Positions 1-7,998 of a DNA stretch of 64,000 bases are shown in pieces. The notes under the pieces were generated by a model. That model had not been told where the DNA came from. It was given only the letters and a program-made list of their open reading frames with translations, and made no database searches. Made by a program: the position numbers and the translations under genes. This DNA comes from Pontibacillus salicampi. GTDB lineage: Bacteria; Bacillota; Bacilli; Bacillales; BH030062. Within the stretch, counting starts at the first letter, position 1. Every line of letters starts with the position of its first letter. Where the stretch lies: the NCBI RefSeq assembly GCF_042434395.1, contig NZ_JBHLTP010000003.1, positions 62,001 through 126,000 on the forward strand, written 5' to 3'.

Positions 1-1
1 C

Positions 2-544
2 CATAAAATTCACGGTTTAAAAGGAACCGGTATGCTTTATATACAAAAAGGCACCTCCTTATTCCCTCTTTTGCACGGAGGAAGCCAGGAAGCCTCCTAC
101 CGAGCAGGGACAGAGAACCTTGCAGGGATAGTTTCTATGGTGAAAGCATTGCGAATGGTGCTGGAGAAGCAAAAGAACAAGTTCGACCATCTTGTGGGCT
201 TGCGAGATAAGCTTCGCAGTGAGTTATCTCAACTGCCAAATGTGTATCTCAATTCACCTGAATCTGGTGCGCCACACATCCTTAATTTCTCCGTACCGGG
301 ATTTAAGCCAGAAGTAGTGATTCATGCTTTGGGTGAAAGAGGAATATTTATTTCTACAAAATCAGCCTGTTCTTCTAAACAGGAGGATGAAAGTGCAATC
401 CTGAATGCGTGTGGTCTAAGTAGAGAGCTCTCTGCCTCGGCATTACGGATTAGCCTGTCCTATGAGAATTCAAAAGAAGAAGTAAACAACTGTGTTAGTG
501 CTTTACAGGAAGTATTAACCGAACTAAGTGGAGTAATGGGGTAG
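2..544 (+). CDS. nifZ: Cysteine desulfurase (IscS/NifS family), 3' part
   Basis: Pyridoxal-phosphate enzyme that takes sulfur from cysteine as a persulfide; here probably the dedicated donor to ThiI, whose gene starts 3 bases later. The frame is open to the left edge of the window, so the N-terminus is missing. The second visible codon is the PLP lysine in the HKIHG motif, followed by GGSQE and RAGTEN, which are family signatures, and the active-site loop cysteine in SACSS is encoded at 368-370. About 180 C-terminal residues are present. The nifZ-thiI pairing is the arrangement known in B. subtilis; the symbol follows that. Confidence 0.93.
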   Translation, partial: HKIHGLKGTGMLYIQKGTSLFPLLHGGSQEASYRAGTENLAGIVSMVKALRMVLEKQKNKFDHLVGLRDKLRSELSQLPNVYLNSPESGAPHILNFSVPGFKPEVVIHALGERGIFISTKSACSSKQEDESAILNACGLSRELSASALRISLSYENSKEEVNNCVSALQEVLTELSGVMG

Positions 545-547
545 ATA

Positions 548-1756
548 ATGATGCAATACAATCATATATTAATTCGATACGGTGAGATGGCGTTAAAGGG
601 CAAAAACAAAAAGCACTTTGTTGGTCAGCTTTCTCACAATGTTAAGTTTAAACTAAAGAAATTCCCAAATATTGAACTGACCAAAACACATGACAGAATG
701 TACGTTCTCTTAAACGGCGAGGAGCCACAGCCCATTATAGAGGTATTGAAGGATATCTTCGGAATTCAATCCATGAGTCTTGCTTTAAAGGTGAATAGCG
801 AGGAAGAAGCTATTAAGGAGGCTGCATTACACACCTTAACAGACCCAGCTGGTGTAAAAACATTTAAAATTTCAACGAGAAGAGTGGATAAACAATTTCC
901 TATTAATTCTCAGGATATGAATCGTGTCCTAGGCGGTCACCTACTTCAATCAACAGACGGATATACAGTTGATGTCCACCAGCCTGATATTGAAATTTCA
1001 GTAGAAATTAGAAAAGAAGGGACATATATCACCTCTGAGAAAATTCAAGGGGCAGGCGGGCTGCCAGTTGGGACAGCTGGTAAAAGCCTATTACTCTTGT
1101 CAGGAGGAATCGATAGTCCTGTTGCAGGGTATTTAACAATGAAGCGAGGTGTGGAAATTGAGGCAATACACTTCCATTCACCTCCTTTCACAAGCGAGCG
1201 GTCGAAGCAAAAAGTGATCGATTTGGCTAAGAAATTAACAAGATTCGGACATAAAGTCAGGCTGCATGTAGTTCCATTTACAGCATTGCAGCAATCAATG
1301 TTCAGGCAAATACCCCAGCACTATGGCATGACTATTATGCGCAGACTCATGCTGCAAATTAGTGAACGTGTGGCTGAAAAAGAAGGTATCCTGAGCTTTA
1401 CGACCGGTGAAAGCTTAGGGCAGGTCGCCAGTCAAACAATGGAGAGTATGCACACCATTAATCAAGTAACAAATTATCCAATTATCCGACCTTTAGTAGC
1501 TATGGACAAGCTTGATATCATTGATATTTCTAAGAAAATTGATACGTACGACATATCCATTAGACCATACGAGGATTGTTGTACTGTCTTTGTTCCGAAG
1601 CAACCAAAAACAAAGCCAGATAAAGAAAAGGTTTCAGGAATAGAAGCACAAATAGACTACGGAGAAGAATTTGAGAGAACAATTGAAAATATTGAAGTGT
1701 TAGAGTTTTATGATGAAGAAGCGGAAGAGGTCAATGAATTTTCCGACTTATTCTAA
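548..1756 (+). CDS. thiI: tRNA 4-thiouridine synthase ThiI
   Basis: ATP-dependent sulfurtransferase that makes 4-thiouridine at tRNA position 8 and can feed thiamine thiazole synthesis. At 402 residues it has the Bacillus length, lacking the C-terminal rhodanese domain of enterobacterial ThiI. An N-terminal ferredoxin-like/THUMP region covers about residues 1-165 and the PP-loop ATPase motif SGGIDS lies at about 185-190. It follows the cysteine desulfurase by 3 bases, consistent with cotranscription and direct persulfide transfer. The start is the first of two adjacent ATGs; the second is equally possible. Confidence 0.95.
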   Translation: MMQYNHILIRYGEMALKGKNKKHFVGQLSHNVKFKLKKFPNIELTKTHDRMYVLLNGEEPQPIIEVLKDIFGIQSMSLALKVNSEEEAIKEAALHTLTDPAGVKTFKISTRRVDKQFPINSQDMNRVLGGHLLQSTDGYTVDVHQPDIEISVEIRKEGTYITSEKIQGAGGLPVGTAGKSLLLLSGGIDSPVAGYLTMKRGVEIEAIHFHSPPFTSERSKQKVIDLAKKLTRFGHKVRLHVVPFTALQQSMFRQIPQHYGMTIMRRLMLQISERVAEKEGILSFTTGESLGQVASQTMESMHTINQVTNYPIIRPLVAMDKLDIIDISKKIDTYDISIRPYEDCCTVFVPKQPKTKPDKEKVSGIEAQIDYGEEFERTIENIEVLEFYDEEAEEVNEFSDLF

Positions 1757-1832
1757 TGTATTGGTAAAATTTGATTAGTATTCACCCCTTATGGTTGCGC
1801 ACCCTAGTTAGTAACAAGGAGGTGAATTCATC

Positions 1833-2027
1833 ATGGCATATAACAACTCTAACCAACTTGTAGTACCTGGTGTACAACAAGCATTAGATCAAATGAAAAC
1901 TGAAATTGCTCAAGAATTTGGCGTACAACTTGGTCCAGATTCTACAGCTCGCCAAAACGGTTCTGTTGGCGGTGAAATCACAAAGCGTCTAGTACAAATG
2001 GCTGAACAGCAGTACAGCGGAAAATAA
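1833..2027 (+). CDS. sspA: Small acid-soluble spore protein, alpha/beta type
   Basis: DNA-binding protein that coats and protects spore DNA. The 64-residue product has the family's two conserved blocks: the TEIAQEFG segment with the GPR germination-protease cleavage site, and the GGEITKRLV block. A strong AAGGAGGTG ribosome site precedes the ATG. It stands alone, closed by a terminator. Position after thiI matches B. subtilis sspA, but paralogues elsewhere in such genomes make the exact symbol less certain. Expected control is forespore sigma-G (family knowledge; I did not delimit the promoter). Confidence 0.93.
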   Translation: MAYNNSNQLVVPGVQQALDQMKTEIAQEFGVQLGPDSTARQNGSVGGEITKRLVQMAEQQYSGK

Positions 2028-2050
2028 TACGAATAAGATTGGCTAGGAGG

Positions 2051-2072
2051 GCAGTGAAAACACTGCTCTTCT
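2051..2072 (+). terminator. Intrinsic terminator after sspA
   Basis: Stem GCAGTG/CACTGC (2051-2056, 2061-2066) with an AAAA loop, followed by a pyrimidine-rich TCTTCTTCTTT run. Confidence 0.75.
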
Positions 2073-2152
2073 TCTTTATATAGTTTGTCTTCCATTTTCA
2101 TCCTGTATATGCTAAGGTACAACAAAAAAGTATGACAAGGGAGTTGCACAAC

Positions 2153-3736
2153 ATGGGAGAATTGTGGTTTGGAGGAACAATATATACTATGGAGCACGAG
2201 CAGGACACAGTCGAAGCGGTCTATGTGGAGAATGGTGTGATACAAGCTGTGGGCGATGAACATAAGCTAAGAAATCATTACAAAGCTAGTGTCTTGCAAG
2301 AAATCAATTTACAAGGGCAAGTCATGTACCCGGGGTTTGTAGACAGCCATCTTCATTTGGTGGGCCATGGGGAAAAGCTGATGCGGTTACATTTAGCGTA
2401 CTATACTTCCAAAGAGGAAGTAATCCAGGCTCTATCCCAGCAAGTGAGACATTTAGAAGCAGGACAGTGGTTAATTGGTGAGGGCTGGAATGAGAATCAA
2501 TGGGACACACCAACACCGATTCATCGAAGAGAACTAGATCTTATATCAACCGAGCATCCTATTATGCTATCTAGAGTATGCAGACATGCTTTACTTGCTA
2601 ACAGTAAAGCAATGGAGCTGGCTGGAATAACCGAACAAACCTCTCATCCTCAAGGTGGAAAAATAGAGAGGGATGCCAATGGATTGACTGGTCTATTTCT
2701 GGATACAGCTCAGGATTTAATTAAGAAAGCAATGCCCTCTTTCAATCAAAGCTATATTGAACATGCTATACGATTAGCCGTAGAGGATCTCCTAAGGCAT
2801 GGAATTGTAGGAGGACATACAGAAGATTTGGCCTATTATGGATCGTTTGACCAAACCTATAAAGCATTTAAGAACATTATTTCAGAAGATAAGATTAAGT
2901 TTCGCACCCATTTATTAGTTCATCATGATGTTATAGAGAATATGCAGCATTGCGGGATTGTTCAAGATACTGACTTTGTAGAGTGTGGAGCGATGAAGGT
3001 GTTTTCAGATGGTGCTTTAGGTGGGAGAACAGCCTGGTTATCAGAGCCGTATCAAGATGATCACAATAATACAGGAATCCCGATACATAAATCCAAAGAT
3101 TTGGAAGCACTTGTACAGCAGGCAAGGAACTATCACATGCCAATAGCTATACATGCCATTGGGGATAGGGCAGTAGAGGAAGCGGCTAATGTGCTTGTAG
3201 CATATCCTTCCACATCTACTCTCCCAGACAGGATTATTCATGCGCAGGTTATGAGGGATGAACTGTATGATAAGATAAAACAGGGCAATATCATCATAGA
3301 TATCCAACCTACTTTTGTTTCCTCTGATTTCCCCTGGGTTTTAGATCGATTAGGGCAGCATCGTGAACCACAGGCATATCCATGGAAGACTTTCTTAGAG
3401 CATGGAATTGTATGTGCCGGTGGTTCGGATGCACCCATTGAAGAGATTAGTCCAATTCAAGGCATTCAGTCTGCCATTACCCGTACTTCCTACTTAGACC
3501 ATAAAGTGTATGGCGAAGAGCAGCGGCTAACACCTTTTGAGGCTGTCTCATTATATACTACTGCTCCTGCACAAGCAATCGGGCAGGCGAATAGAAAGGG
3601 ACAGATACAGGAAGGGTACACAGCAGATTTTACGATTCTAGACAGAGATTTGTTCACAATTGACCCAGAAAACATGTTACAAGTTTCTGTCACCAAAACC
3701 GTTGTAGACGGAACCATTATGTATGAGAATATATAG
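2153..3736 (+). CDS. ytcJ: YtcJ-like metal-dependent amidohydrolase
   Basis: Predicted zinc-dependent hydrolase of the amidohydrolase superfamily (YtcJ/LAF3 group); the substrate is unknown. It carries the metal-binding HLHLVGHG motif near the N-terminus, then AIHAIGDRAV in the middle and GSDAPIEE near the C-terminus, the usual metal and catalytic segments of this group. Length is 527 residues, normal for the family. I chose the ATG at 2153 because AAGGGAG (2137-2143) sits 9 bases before it; an upstream in-frame ATG at 2132 would lie before that ribosome site. It converges on the NAD kinase gene. Confidence 0.85.
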   Translation: MGELWFGGTIYTMEHEQDTVEAVYVENGVIQAVGDEHKLRNHYKASVLQEINLQGQVMYPGFVDSHLHLVGHGEKLMRLHLAYYTSKEEVIQALSQQVRHLEAGQWLIGEGWNENQWDTPTPIHRRELDLISTEHPIMLSRVCRHALLANSKAMELAGITEQTSHPQGGKIERDANGLTGLFLDTAQDLIKKAMPSFNQSYIEHAIRLAVEDLLRHGIVGGHTEDLAYYGSFDQTYKAFKNIISEDKIKFRTHLLVHHDVIENMQHCGIVQDTDFVECGAMKVFSDGALGGRTAWLSEPYQDDHNNTGIPIHKSKDLEALVQQARNYHMPIAIHAIGDRAVEEAANVLVAYPSTSTLPDRIIHAQVMRDELYDKIKQGNIIIDIQPTFVSSDFPWVLDRLGQHREPQAYPWKTFLEHGIVCAGGSDAPIEEISPIQGIQSAITRTSYLDHKVYGEEQRLTPFEAVSLYTTAPAQAIGQANRKGQIQEGYTADFTILDRDLFTIDPENMLQVSVTKTVVDGTIMYENI

Positions 3737-3761
3737 AACGATACATTTGTTGAATTCCATT

Positions 3762-3795
3762 AAAAAAGGACGACCTTAAAATGTCGTCCTTTTTT
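3762..3795. terminator. Bidirectional terminator between ytcJ and NAD kinase
   Basis: Perfect 13-bp stem (3762-3774 with 3783-3795) flanked by A-run and T-run, so it can end transcription from both convergent genes. Confidence 0.9.
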
Positions 3796-3804
3796 AATCT
3801 GATT

Positions 3805-4608
3805 TTATAGAAAAGTTCTTTTTACCCGTTCCCAATAGGAGTTATTCTTGAGCTTAATCGTCTTTACTATCCTGTCACTCAGCGTAATTGTTATATCCGT
3901 CATGTTGCGGATAGGTAATGCTTCATTGTCTACTCCAATGATGGGGTAATCATTACCATCCTGCTCCATCTGAAGAACAAGCTTTCTTTCTCCGCCAAGG
4001 ATAAAGGAAGAGCCCAATGTTCTAAAGCGATTATTATTTAAAGAAGCTAGTTCTGATACTTGAAAACAAGGGATTTTAGGATCTACAACGGCACCACTGA
4101 TGGATTTATTATAAGCAGTACTTCCAGTAGGCGTTGCTACAATCAGTCCGTCTCCTCGAAAACTCTCAAAATGCAAATCATCGATATATACATGCAAGCT
4201 AATAGTTTTAATTAAACTAGAGCGAATGCTTACTTCATTTAAGCAGTAGAAGGAGGAGCTGTTGTTTACATTAGCTTCAATAACAGGGAACCTTCTTACC
4301 TCAAGCTCTTCATATTTCATCGATTCTACCATCTCATTAAAGTGTTCCATATTGAAATCACAATATAATCCGGCATCAGCACCAGCATGCTTAATACCAG
4401 TGTATAGACAATCCTGACGGAAGCCTGTCTGTCTTACGGCCTGTAAAAACATTCCGTCCCCACCCACGCTCACAATAATGTTTGCGTCTTCAGCAGAATC
4501 GACAATATGAAAGCCATTTTCTACTGCTAAATCAAATAATGGATTAAGTTTCTCCTGTAATTCTTTATCTTTTTTGTAAAAAAAGTATAGATTCTTTCTT
4601 TCTGCCAT
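3805..4608 (-). CDS. ppnKB: NAD kinase (second PpnK paralogue type)
   Basis: Phosphorylates NAD to NADP. The 267-residue product has the GGDG motif at residues 49-52 (in SVGGDGMF) and the conserved TPTGSTAYN segment, the two diagnostic NAD-kinase motifs. A GGAGGG ribosome site precedes the ATG. Genomes of this group carry two NAD kinases; the one next to ytcJ and ytfI corresponds to B. subtilis PpnKB (YtdI/NadF), an assignment resting on gene order. It is transcribed toward ytcJ and separated from it by a shared terminator. Confidence 0.92.
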   Translation of the reverse strand: MAERKNLYFFYKKDKELQEKLNPLFDLAVENGFHIVDSAEDANIIVSVGGDGMFLQAVRQTGFRQDCLYTGIKHAGADAGLYCDFNMEHFNEMVESMKYEELEVRRFPVIEANVNNSSSFYCLNEVSIRSSLIKTISLHVYIDDLHFESFRGDGLIVATPTGSTAYNKSISGAVVDPKIPCFQVSELASLNNNRFRTLGSSFILGGERKLVLQMEQDGNDYPIIGVDNEALPIRNMTDITITLSDRIVKTIKLKNNSYWERVKRTFL

Positions 4609-4723
4609 ATGTATCCCTCCAACGAATCATTTGCATTTATCATACCAAAAAAGAAATCGATTTCATAGAACTCCTGCTAAGGTGATCGGTTGGCAAACGT
4701 AATTGCTTGTTCTGTATTGAGCT

Positions 4724-4840
4724 TTAATGTCTCGTCTTAAAGTGGGGAAATATAGGCAGGGATGGAGTGCTTTTCCGTCGATAAACGTAACGAACCTGTT
4801 CTATATATTTTTTCACAATTACGTTTTCCCCGATAACCAT
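4724..4840 (-). CDS. Possible 38-codon gene, perhaps frameshifted
   Basis: A reverse ATG at 4840 is preceded by a very good ribosome site GGAGGAGAA (4845-4853) at the right distance and opens 38 codons starting MVIGENVIVKKY, rich in Lys/Arg. Inserting one base near codon 35 would extend it in a protein-like frame to a stop at 4677-4679 (54 residues, ending AITFANRSP), so it may be a decayed or misread small gene. I do not recognise the product. It occupies the 330-base gap between the NAD kinase and ytfI genes, in which I see nothing else. Confidence 0.35.
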   Translation of the reverse strand: MVIGENVIVKKYIEQVRYVYRRKSTPSLPIFPHFKTRH

Positions 4841-4942
4841 ATCATTCTCCTCCAAATAGTCGTTAGCAGTCCCGTTAAAATAACGATTTAGGTTTAAACT
4901 GTAGCAGACTGGCTTACACTGTGAAGGTGAGGAGGGTGACGT

Positions 4943-5593
4943 ATGTGGATGATTGGCATTATTTTATTTCTAATTTTAAATCTTTGTATCATCATCCTGT
5001 CTAAATTGCGTTTATCGTTACTTTATCTACATAAGGATGATAAGGATTTTGTAAGGCTTGAGCTCCGCTTTCTTCATTTTGTAAAAATAAAAAAAGAAAT
5101 TCCATTAGTTGCATTTGATAAAGAGGATATGTCGATTAAAACGGAAGAGAAGACAGAAGTGGGCAATCAGAATAAGGGAGAGGAAAGTAAAAATTATACC
5201 CCTAAAGAAATACTGCATCGTATAAAGGAGTTTCAGTCTGCTCTACAACGAGTAGTAGGGATGCACCGTATTATAAGAAGGTTTCTACGAAAAGTCTCTA
5301 TTCATTCCTTCCAATGGGAGACGCAGGTAGGATTACCATCTGCCAGCACTACAGGAATGGTATGTGGGGCGATTTGGGCTGCTAAGGGCTCTGTAGTTGG
5401 AGTGCTTTCTCATTTTATGCAGCTGAAAACGAGACCGGATATGAAGGTGACTCCTTTTTTTCAGCAAACGCATTCCTATACAAGACTAGAGTGTATGATT
5501 TCGTTTCGTTTTGGGCAAGCTATTTTCGCAGTATTTCAAATCGTCCGGTACACACGCGGGAAGGTACCTAAGTGGAGAAGAAAAACGGCGTAG
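4943..5593 (+). CDS. ytfI: DUF2953 membrane protein YtfI
   Basis: Function not established; family members sit next to gerW/ytfJ and are thought to be forespore-expressed. The 216-residue product begins with one hydrophobic helix (about residues 3-20) followed by a charged soluble part with a Glu/Lys-rich stretch at about 55-80 and a basic C-terminus. GAGGAGG lies just before the ATG. The next gene, gerW, follows after 21 bases, so the two are probably one transcript. Confidence 0.8.
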   Translation: MWMIGIILFLILNLCIIILSKLRLSLLYLHKDDKDFVRLELRFLHFVKIKKEIPLVAFDKEDMSIKTEEKTEVGNQNKGEESKNYTPKEILHRIKEFQSALQRVVGMHRIIRRFLRKVSIHSFQWETQVGLPSASTTGMVCGAIWAAKGSVVGVLSHFMQLKTRPDMKVTPFFQQTHSYTRLECMISFRFGQAIFAVFQIVRYTRGKVPKWRRKTA

Positions 5594-5614
5594 TTACTTA
5601 AAGGAGGAATAATC

Positions 5615-6130
5615 ATGTCAGAACATCCTATCCAAGGTCTTATGACCACGGCAATGGAAAATTTGAAAGATATGATTGATGTAAATACCATAATTGGTGA
5701 TCCAGTGGAAACACCAGACGGCAGTACTTTAATCATTACTGTTTCGAAAGTAGGATTCGGCTTTGCAGCAGGTGGTAGTGAATTTTACATGGACCAGCAA
5801 AAACATGGACAGAACCAAGGCCGATCAAACAATGGTAGCAACGGTCAAGGAAATCAGAGCGAAAGCGAGCTTCCATTTGGTGGAGGTAGTGGGGGTGGAG
5901 TCTCAATTACTCCTATCGCATTTCTAATTGTGAATAAAACTTCAGGTGTAAAGATGATTCATCTTGATGAGCATACCCATCTCTATGAGCGTTTACTGGA
6001 TCTTGCTCCTCAAGCTGTGGAGAAGATTCAAGAAGCTCTTGGTAAGAAACATCAATCGGACCAGCACCAAAATGGTCGCTCCTCCTCTAGTGGCGGAGAA
6101 GGAAATGGGAACCAAAATTACTCCTGGTAA
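5615..6130 (+). CDS. gerW: GerW family sporulation protein (YtfJ)
   Basis: Forespore protein; in B. subtilis YtfJ/GerW is required for spore germination through the cortex-lytic enzyme SleB (established knowledge). The 171-residue product has the conserved N-terminal block with TMIIG-like VNTIIGDPVETPDG and VSKVGFGFAAGGSEF, then a Gly/Asn/Gln-rich linker at about 65-105, then the second conserved block around SITPIAFLIV. The C-terminal tail is again Ser/Gly/Asn-rich. It follows ytfI and is closed by a terminator. Confidence 0.9.
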   Translation: MSEHPIQGLMTTAMENLKDMIDVNTIIGDPVETPDGSTLIITVSKVGFGFAAGGSEFYMDQQKHGQNQGRSNNGSNGQGNQSESELPFGGGSGGGVSITPIAFLIVNKTSGVKMIHLDEHTHLYERLLDLAPQAVEKIQEALGKKHQSDQHQNGRSSSSGGEGNGNQNYSW

Positions 6131-6152
6131 TGGATATGATTAGACATATAGG

Positions 6153-6189
6153 AAAACTGCCTTCATAATTAGAAATGGAGGCAGTTTTT
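6153..6189 (+). terminator. Terminator after gerW
   Basis: Twelve-base stem 6153-6164/6177-6188 (AAAACTGCC core with one G.T pair) ending in TTTTT. Confidence 0.85.
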
Positions 6190-6239
6190 GATAGGAACTG
6201 CACAATCTAATGAATGATAATCATGAGGGAGGAATTATC

Positions 6240-6740
6240 GTGGCAAACGTAACATTTAAAAACAACCCAGTAACTCTAGTAGGAGACGAAGTAAAGGTTG
6301 GAGAAAAGGCTCCTGCATTTACAGTTCTTGCAAATGACTTATCAGAGGTTTCATTAGATGATTATAAAGGCAATGTGAAGCTTATTAGTGTAGTCCCATC
6401 TCTTGACACAGGAGTTTGTGATGCACAAACACGTAAATTTAATGAAGAAGCAGATAAGCTAGATAACGTAAAAGTACTTACTGTAAGTATGGATCTTCCA
6501 TTTGCACAAAAGCGCTGGTGTGGAGCTAATGGTATTGAGAACGTAGACACATTATCGGACCACCGTGATGCTTATTTTGGTGAAGCATTTGGTGTGCTTA
6601 TTAAAGAAATGCGCTTGTTAACTCGTGCCGTATTTGTTGTGAATAGCGAAGATGAAGTGGTATATGCTGAATATGTTCCCGAAGCAACAGATCATCCGAA
6701 TTATGAGGCAGCACTTCAAGCAGCTCAAGAAGCAAAATAA
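6240..6740 (+). CDS. tpx: Thiol peroxidase (2-Cys Tpx)
   Basis: Thioredoxin-dependent peroxidase that reduces H2O2 and organic peroxides. The peroxidatic cysteine lies in DTGVCDAQT and the resolving cysteine in KRWCGANG, and the family SVVPSLDTG segment is intact. I chose the GTG at 6240, which follows GAGGGAGG, giving 166 residues, the size of B. subtilis Tpx; an in-frame ATG at 6210 would add ten non-conserved residues and lies before that ribosome site. Single gene between two terminators. Confidence 0.94.
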   Translation: MANVTFKNNPVTLVGDEVKVGEKAPAFTVLANDLSEVSLDDYKGNVKLISVVPSLDTGVCDAQTRKFNEEADKLDNVKVLTVSMDLPFAQKRWCGANGIENVDTLSDHRDAYFGEAFGVLIKEMRLLTRAVFVVNSEDEVVYAEYVPEATDHPNYEAALQAAQEAK

Positions 6741-6748
6741 GCTAACCT

Positions 6749-6775
6749 AAGCCCGGCACTCGTGCCGGGCTTTCT
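6749..6775 (+). terminator. Terminator after tpx
   Basis: Perfect 11-bp GC-rich stem AAGCCCGGCAC/GTGCCGGGCTT (6749-6759, 6762-6772) followed by TTCTT. Confidence 0.85.
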
Positions 6776-6886
6776 TGTGAGATAGAATTGAATGTGAAAC
6801 GGAATAAAAATTGTATTCTGCTTTATTCTACCTATCATCTTTTGCTAGAATAGGGAAGGTTAAAGACAGGATAGGAGGTTAATGAA

Positions 6887-7870
6887 TTGACAGAATCCAT
6901 GACAGAGCAATTATATAATTGGATAGATGAAGTGTCTGAGAAGATTGGGGAGGAACACGACCACCCTTATATAGATTTATTGCCGATGGCGGCGCGTGTT
7001 TTATTTGAGCAGCAAATTCCTGAGGAATATAGTGATAATTTACGTGCGTACATGAATGATAAATTGTCGGTAATTAACTTGGAGGAATACAATAAGGAAG
7101 AGGTACGTAAAGCTGTTCAGCTTGCTACATTAAAAGGGATGAAAGGCTACACTCAGCAGCAGCATATGATTACACCTGACTCTGTTGCTATTTTTATGGG
7201 ATATATTTTGGAGAAGCTTCTCTCAGACCTATCTGAGCTGCGGTTATTTGACCCTGTTGTAGGAAGCGGAAATTTAATAACAGCAGTTATTAATCAATTG
7301 GATAAAAATGTGGAAGCCTATGGTAGTGATGTAGATCAATCGCTATTACAGCTAGCCTTAATGAATGCTGATTTGCAGCATACATCCGTGGAATTCTTTC
7401 ACCAGGATAGCTTACAGCCATTCTTATTAGAGCCGGTAGATAGTGTGGTTGCGGACCTTCCAGTAGGGTATTATCCTGACGATGTACAAGCCAGTAAATT
7501 TACTATGAAAGCACCTTCTGGCCATACCTTTGCCCACCACTTGTTGATGGAACAAAGCATTAATTATCTGAAGGAAGGCGGTTTTGGTGTATATTTAGTA
7601 CCAAACTTCTTATTTGAAAGTGATCAATCTGAACTGCTTCACGATTATTTCCAGCAGCATGTGCACGTCGTAGGTGTACTTCAGCTTCCGGATTCCATGT
7701 TTAAGAAGGAGCAATTTGGAAAGAGTGTGCTAATTCTTCAGAAGAAAGGTACGCATACCAAGGCGCCAACGGAAGCATTATTAGCGAAGCTGCCCGCCTT
7801 CTCGGATGCTGAAGCAATGAATGAAATGCTTGAGAAAATCAACGCTTGGTTTAAAGAATATAGAGGGTAA
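6887..7870 (+). CDS. ytxK: YtxK-like class I SAM-dependent methyltransferase
   Basis: Resembles the N6-adenine DNA methylase fold but its substrate is unknown. Motif I is DPVVGSGN (about residue 118) and the position of the catalytic NPPY motif reads DLPVGYYP, a deviation that is typical of this group and argues against plain adenine methylation. The TTG start at 6887 is 8 bases after ATAGGAGG; an ATG four codons later is the alternative. Length 327 residues. In B. subtilis the gene is adjacent to ackA, as here, and belongs to the ComK regulon (established knowledge). Confidence 0.85.
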   Translation: MTESMTEQLYNWIDEVSEKIGEEHDHPYIDLLPMAARVLFEQQIPEEYSDNLRAYMNDKLSVINLEEYNKEEVRKAVQLATLKGMKGYTQQQHMITPDSVAIFMGYILEKLLSDLSELRLFDPVVGSGNLITAVINQLDKNVEAYGSDVDQSLLQLALMNADLQHTSVEFFHQDSLQPFLLEPVDSVVADLPVGYYPDDVQASKFTMKAPSGHTFAHHLLMEQSINYLKEGGFGVYLVPNFLFESDQSELLHDYFQQHVHVVGVLQLPDSMFKKEQFGKSVLILQKKGTHTKAPTEALLAKLPAFSDAEAMNEMLEKINAWFKEYRG

Positions 7871-7898
7871 GAATTGTGAGAAAATAAAGATTTTGGAC

Positions 7899-7912
7899 GG
7901 AAAGCGTTGCCA
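7899..7912 (+). promoter_or_regulatory. CcpA operator (cre) upstream of ackA
   Basis: GGAAAGCGTTGCCA matches the cre consensus TGWAANCGNTNWCA except at positions 1 and 12. Its centre is about 56 bases upstream of the predicted transcription start, the sort of position from which CcpA activates ackA in B. subtilis. Confidence 0.75.
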
Positions 7913-7926
7913 ATTTCACAAGCGAC

Positions 7927-7955
7927 TTGAAAAGGTTCATAACGGGTGTTTAAAT
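7927..7955 (+). promoter_or_regulatory. ackA sigma-A promoter
   Basis: TTGAAA (7927-7932), 17-base spacer, TTAAAT (7950-7955); lies between the cre site and the ackA start. Confidence 0.6.
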
Positions 7956-7998
7956 GGATAGTGGTAAACTTGAACCTAGTATAAGGGGATGAAGAATA

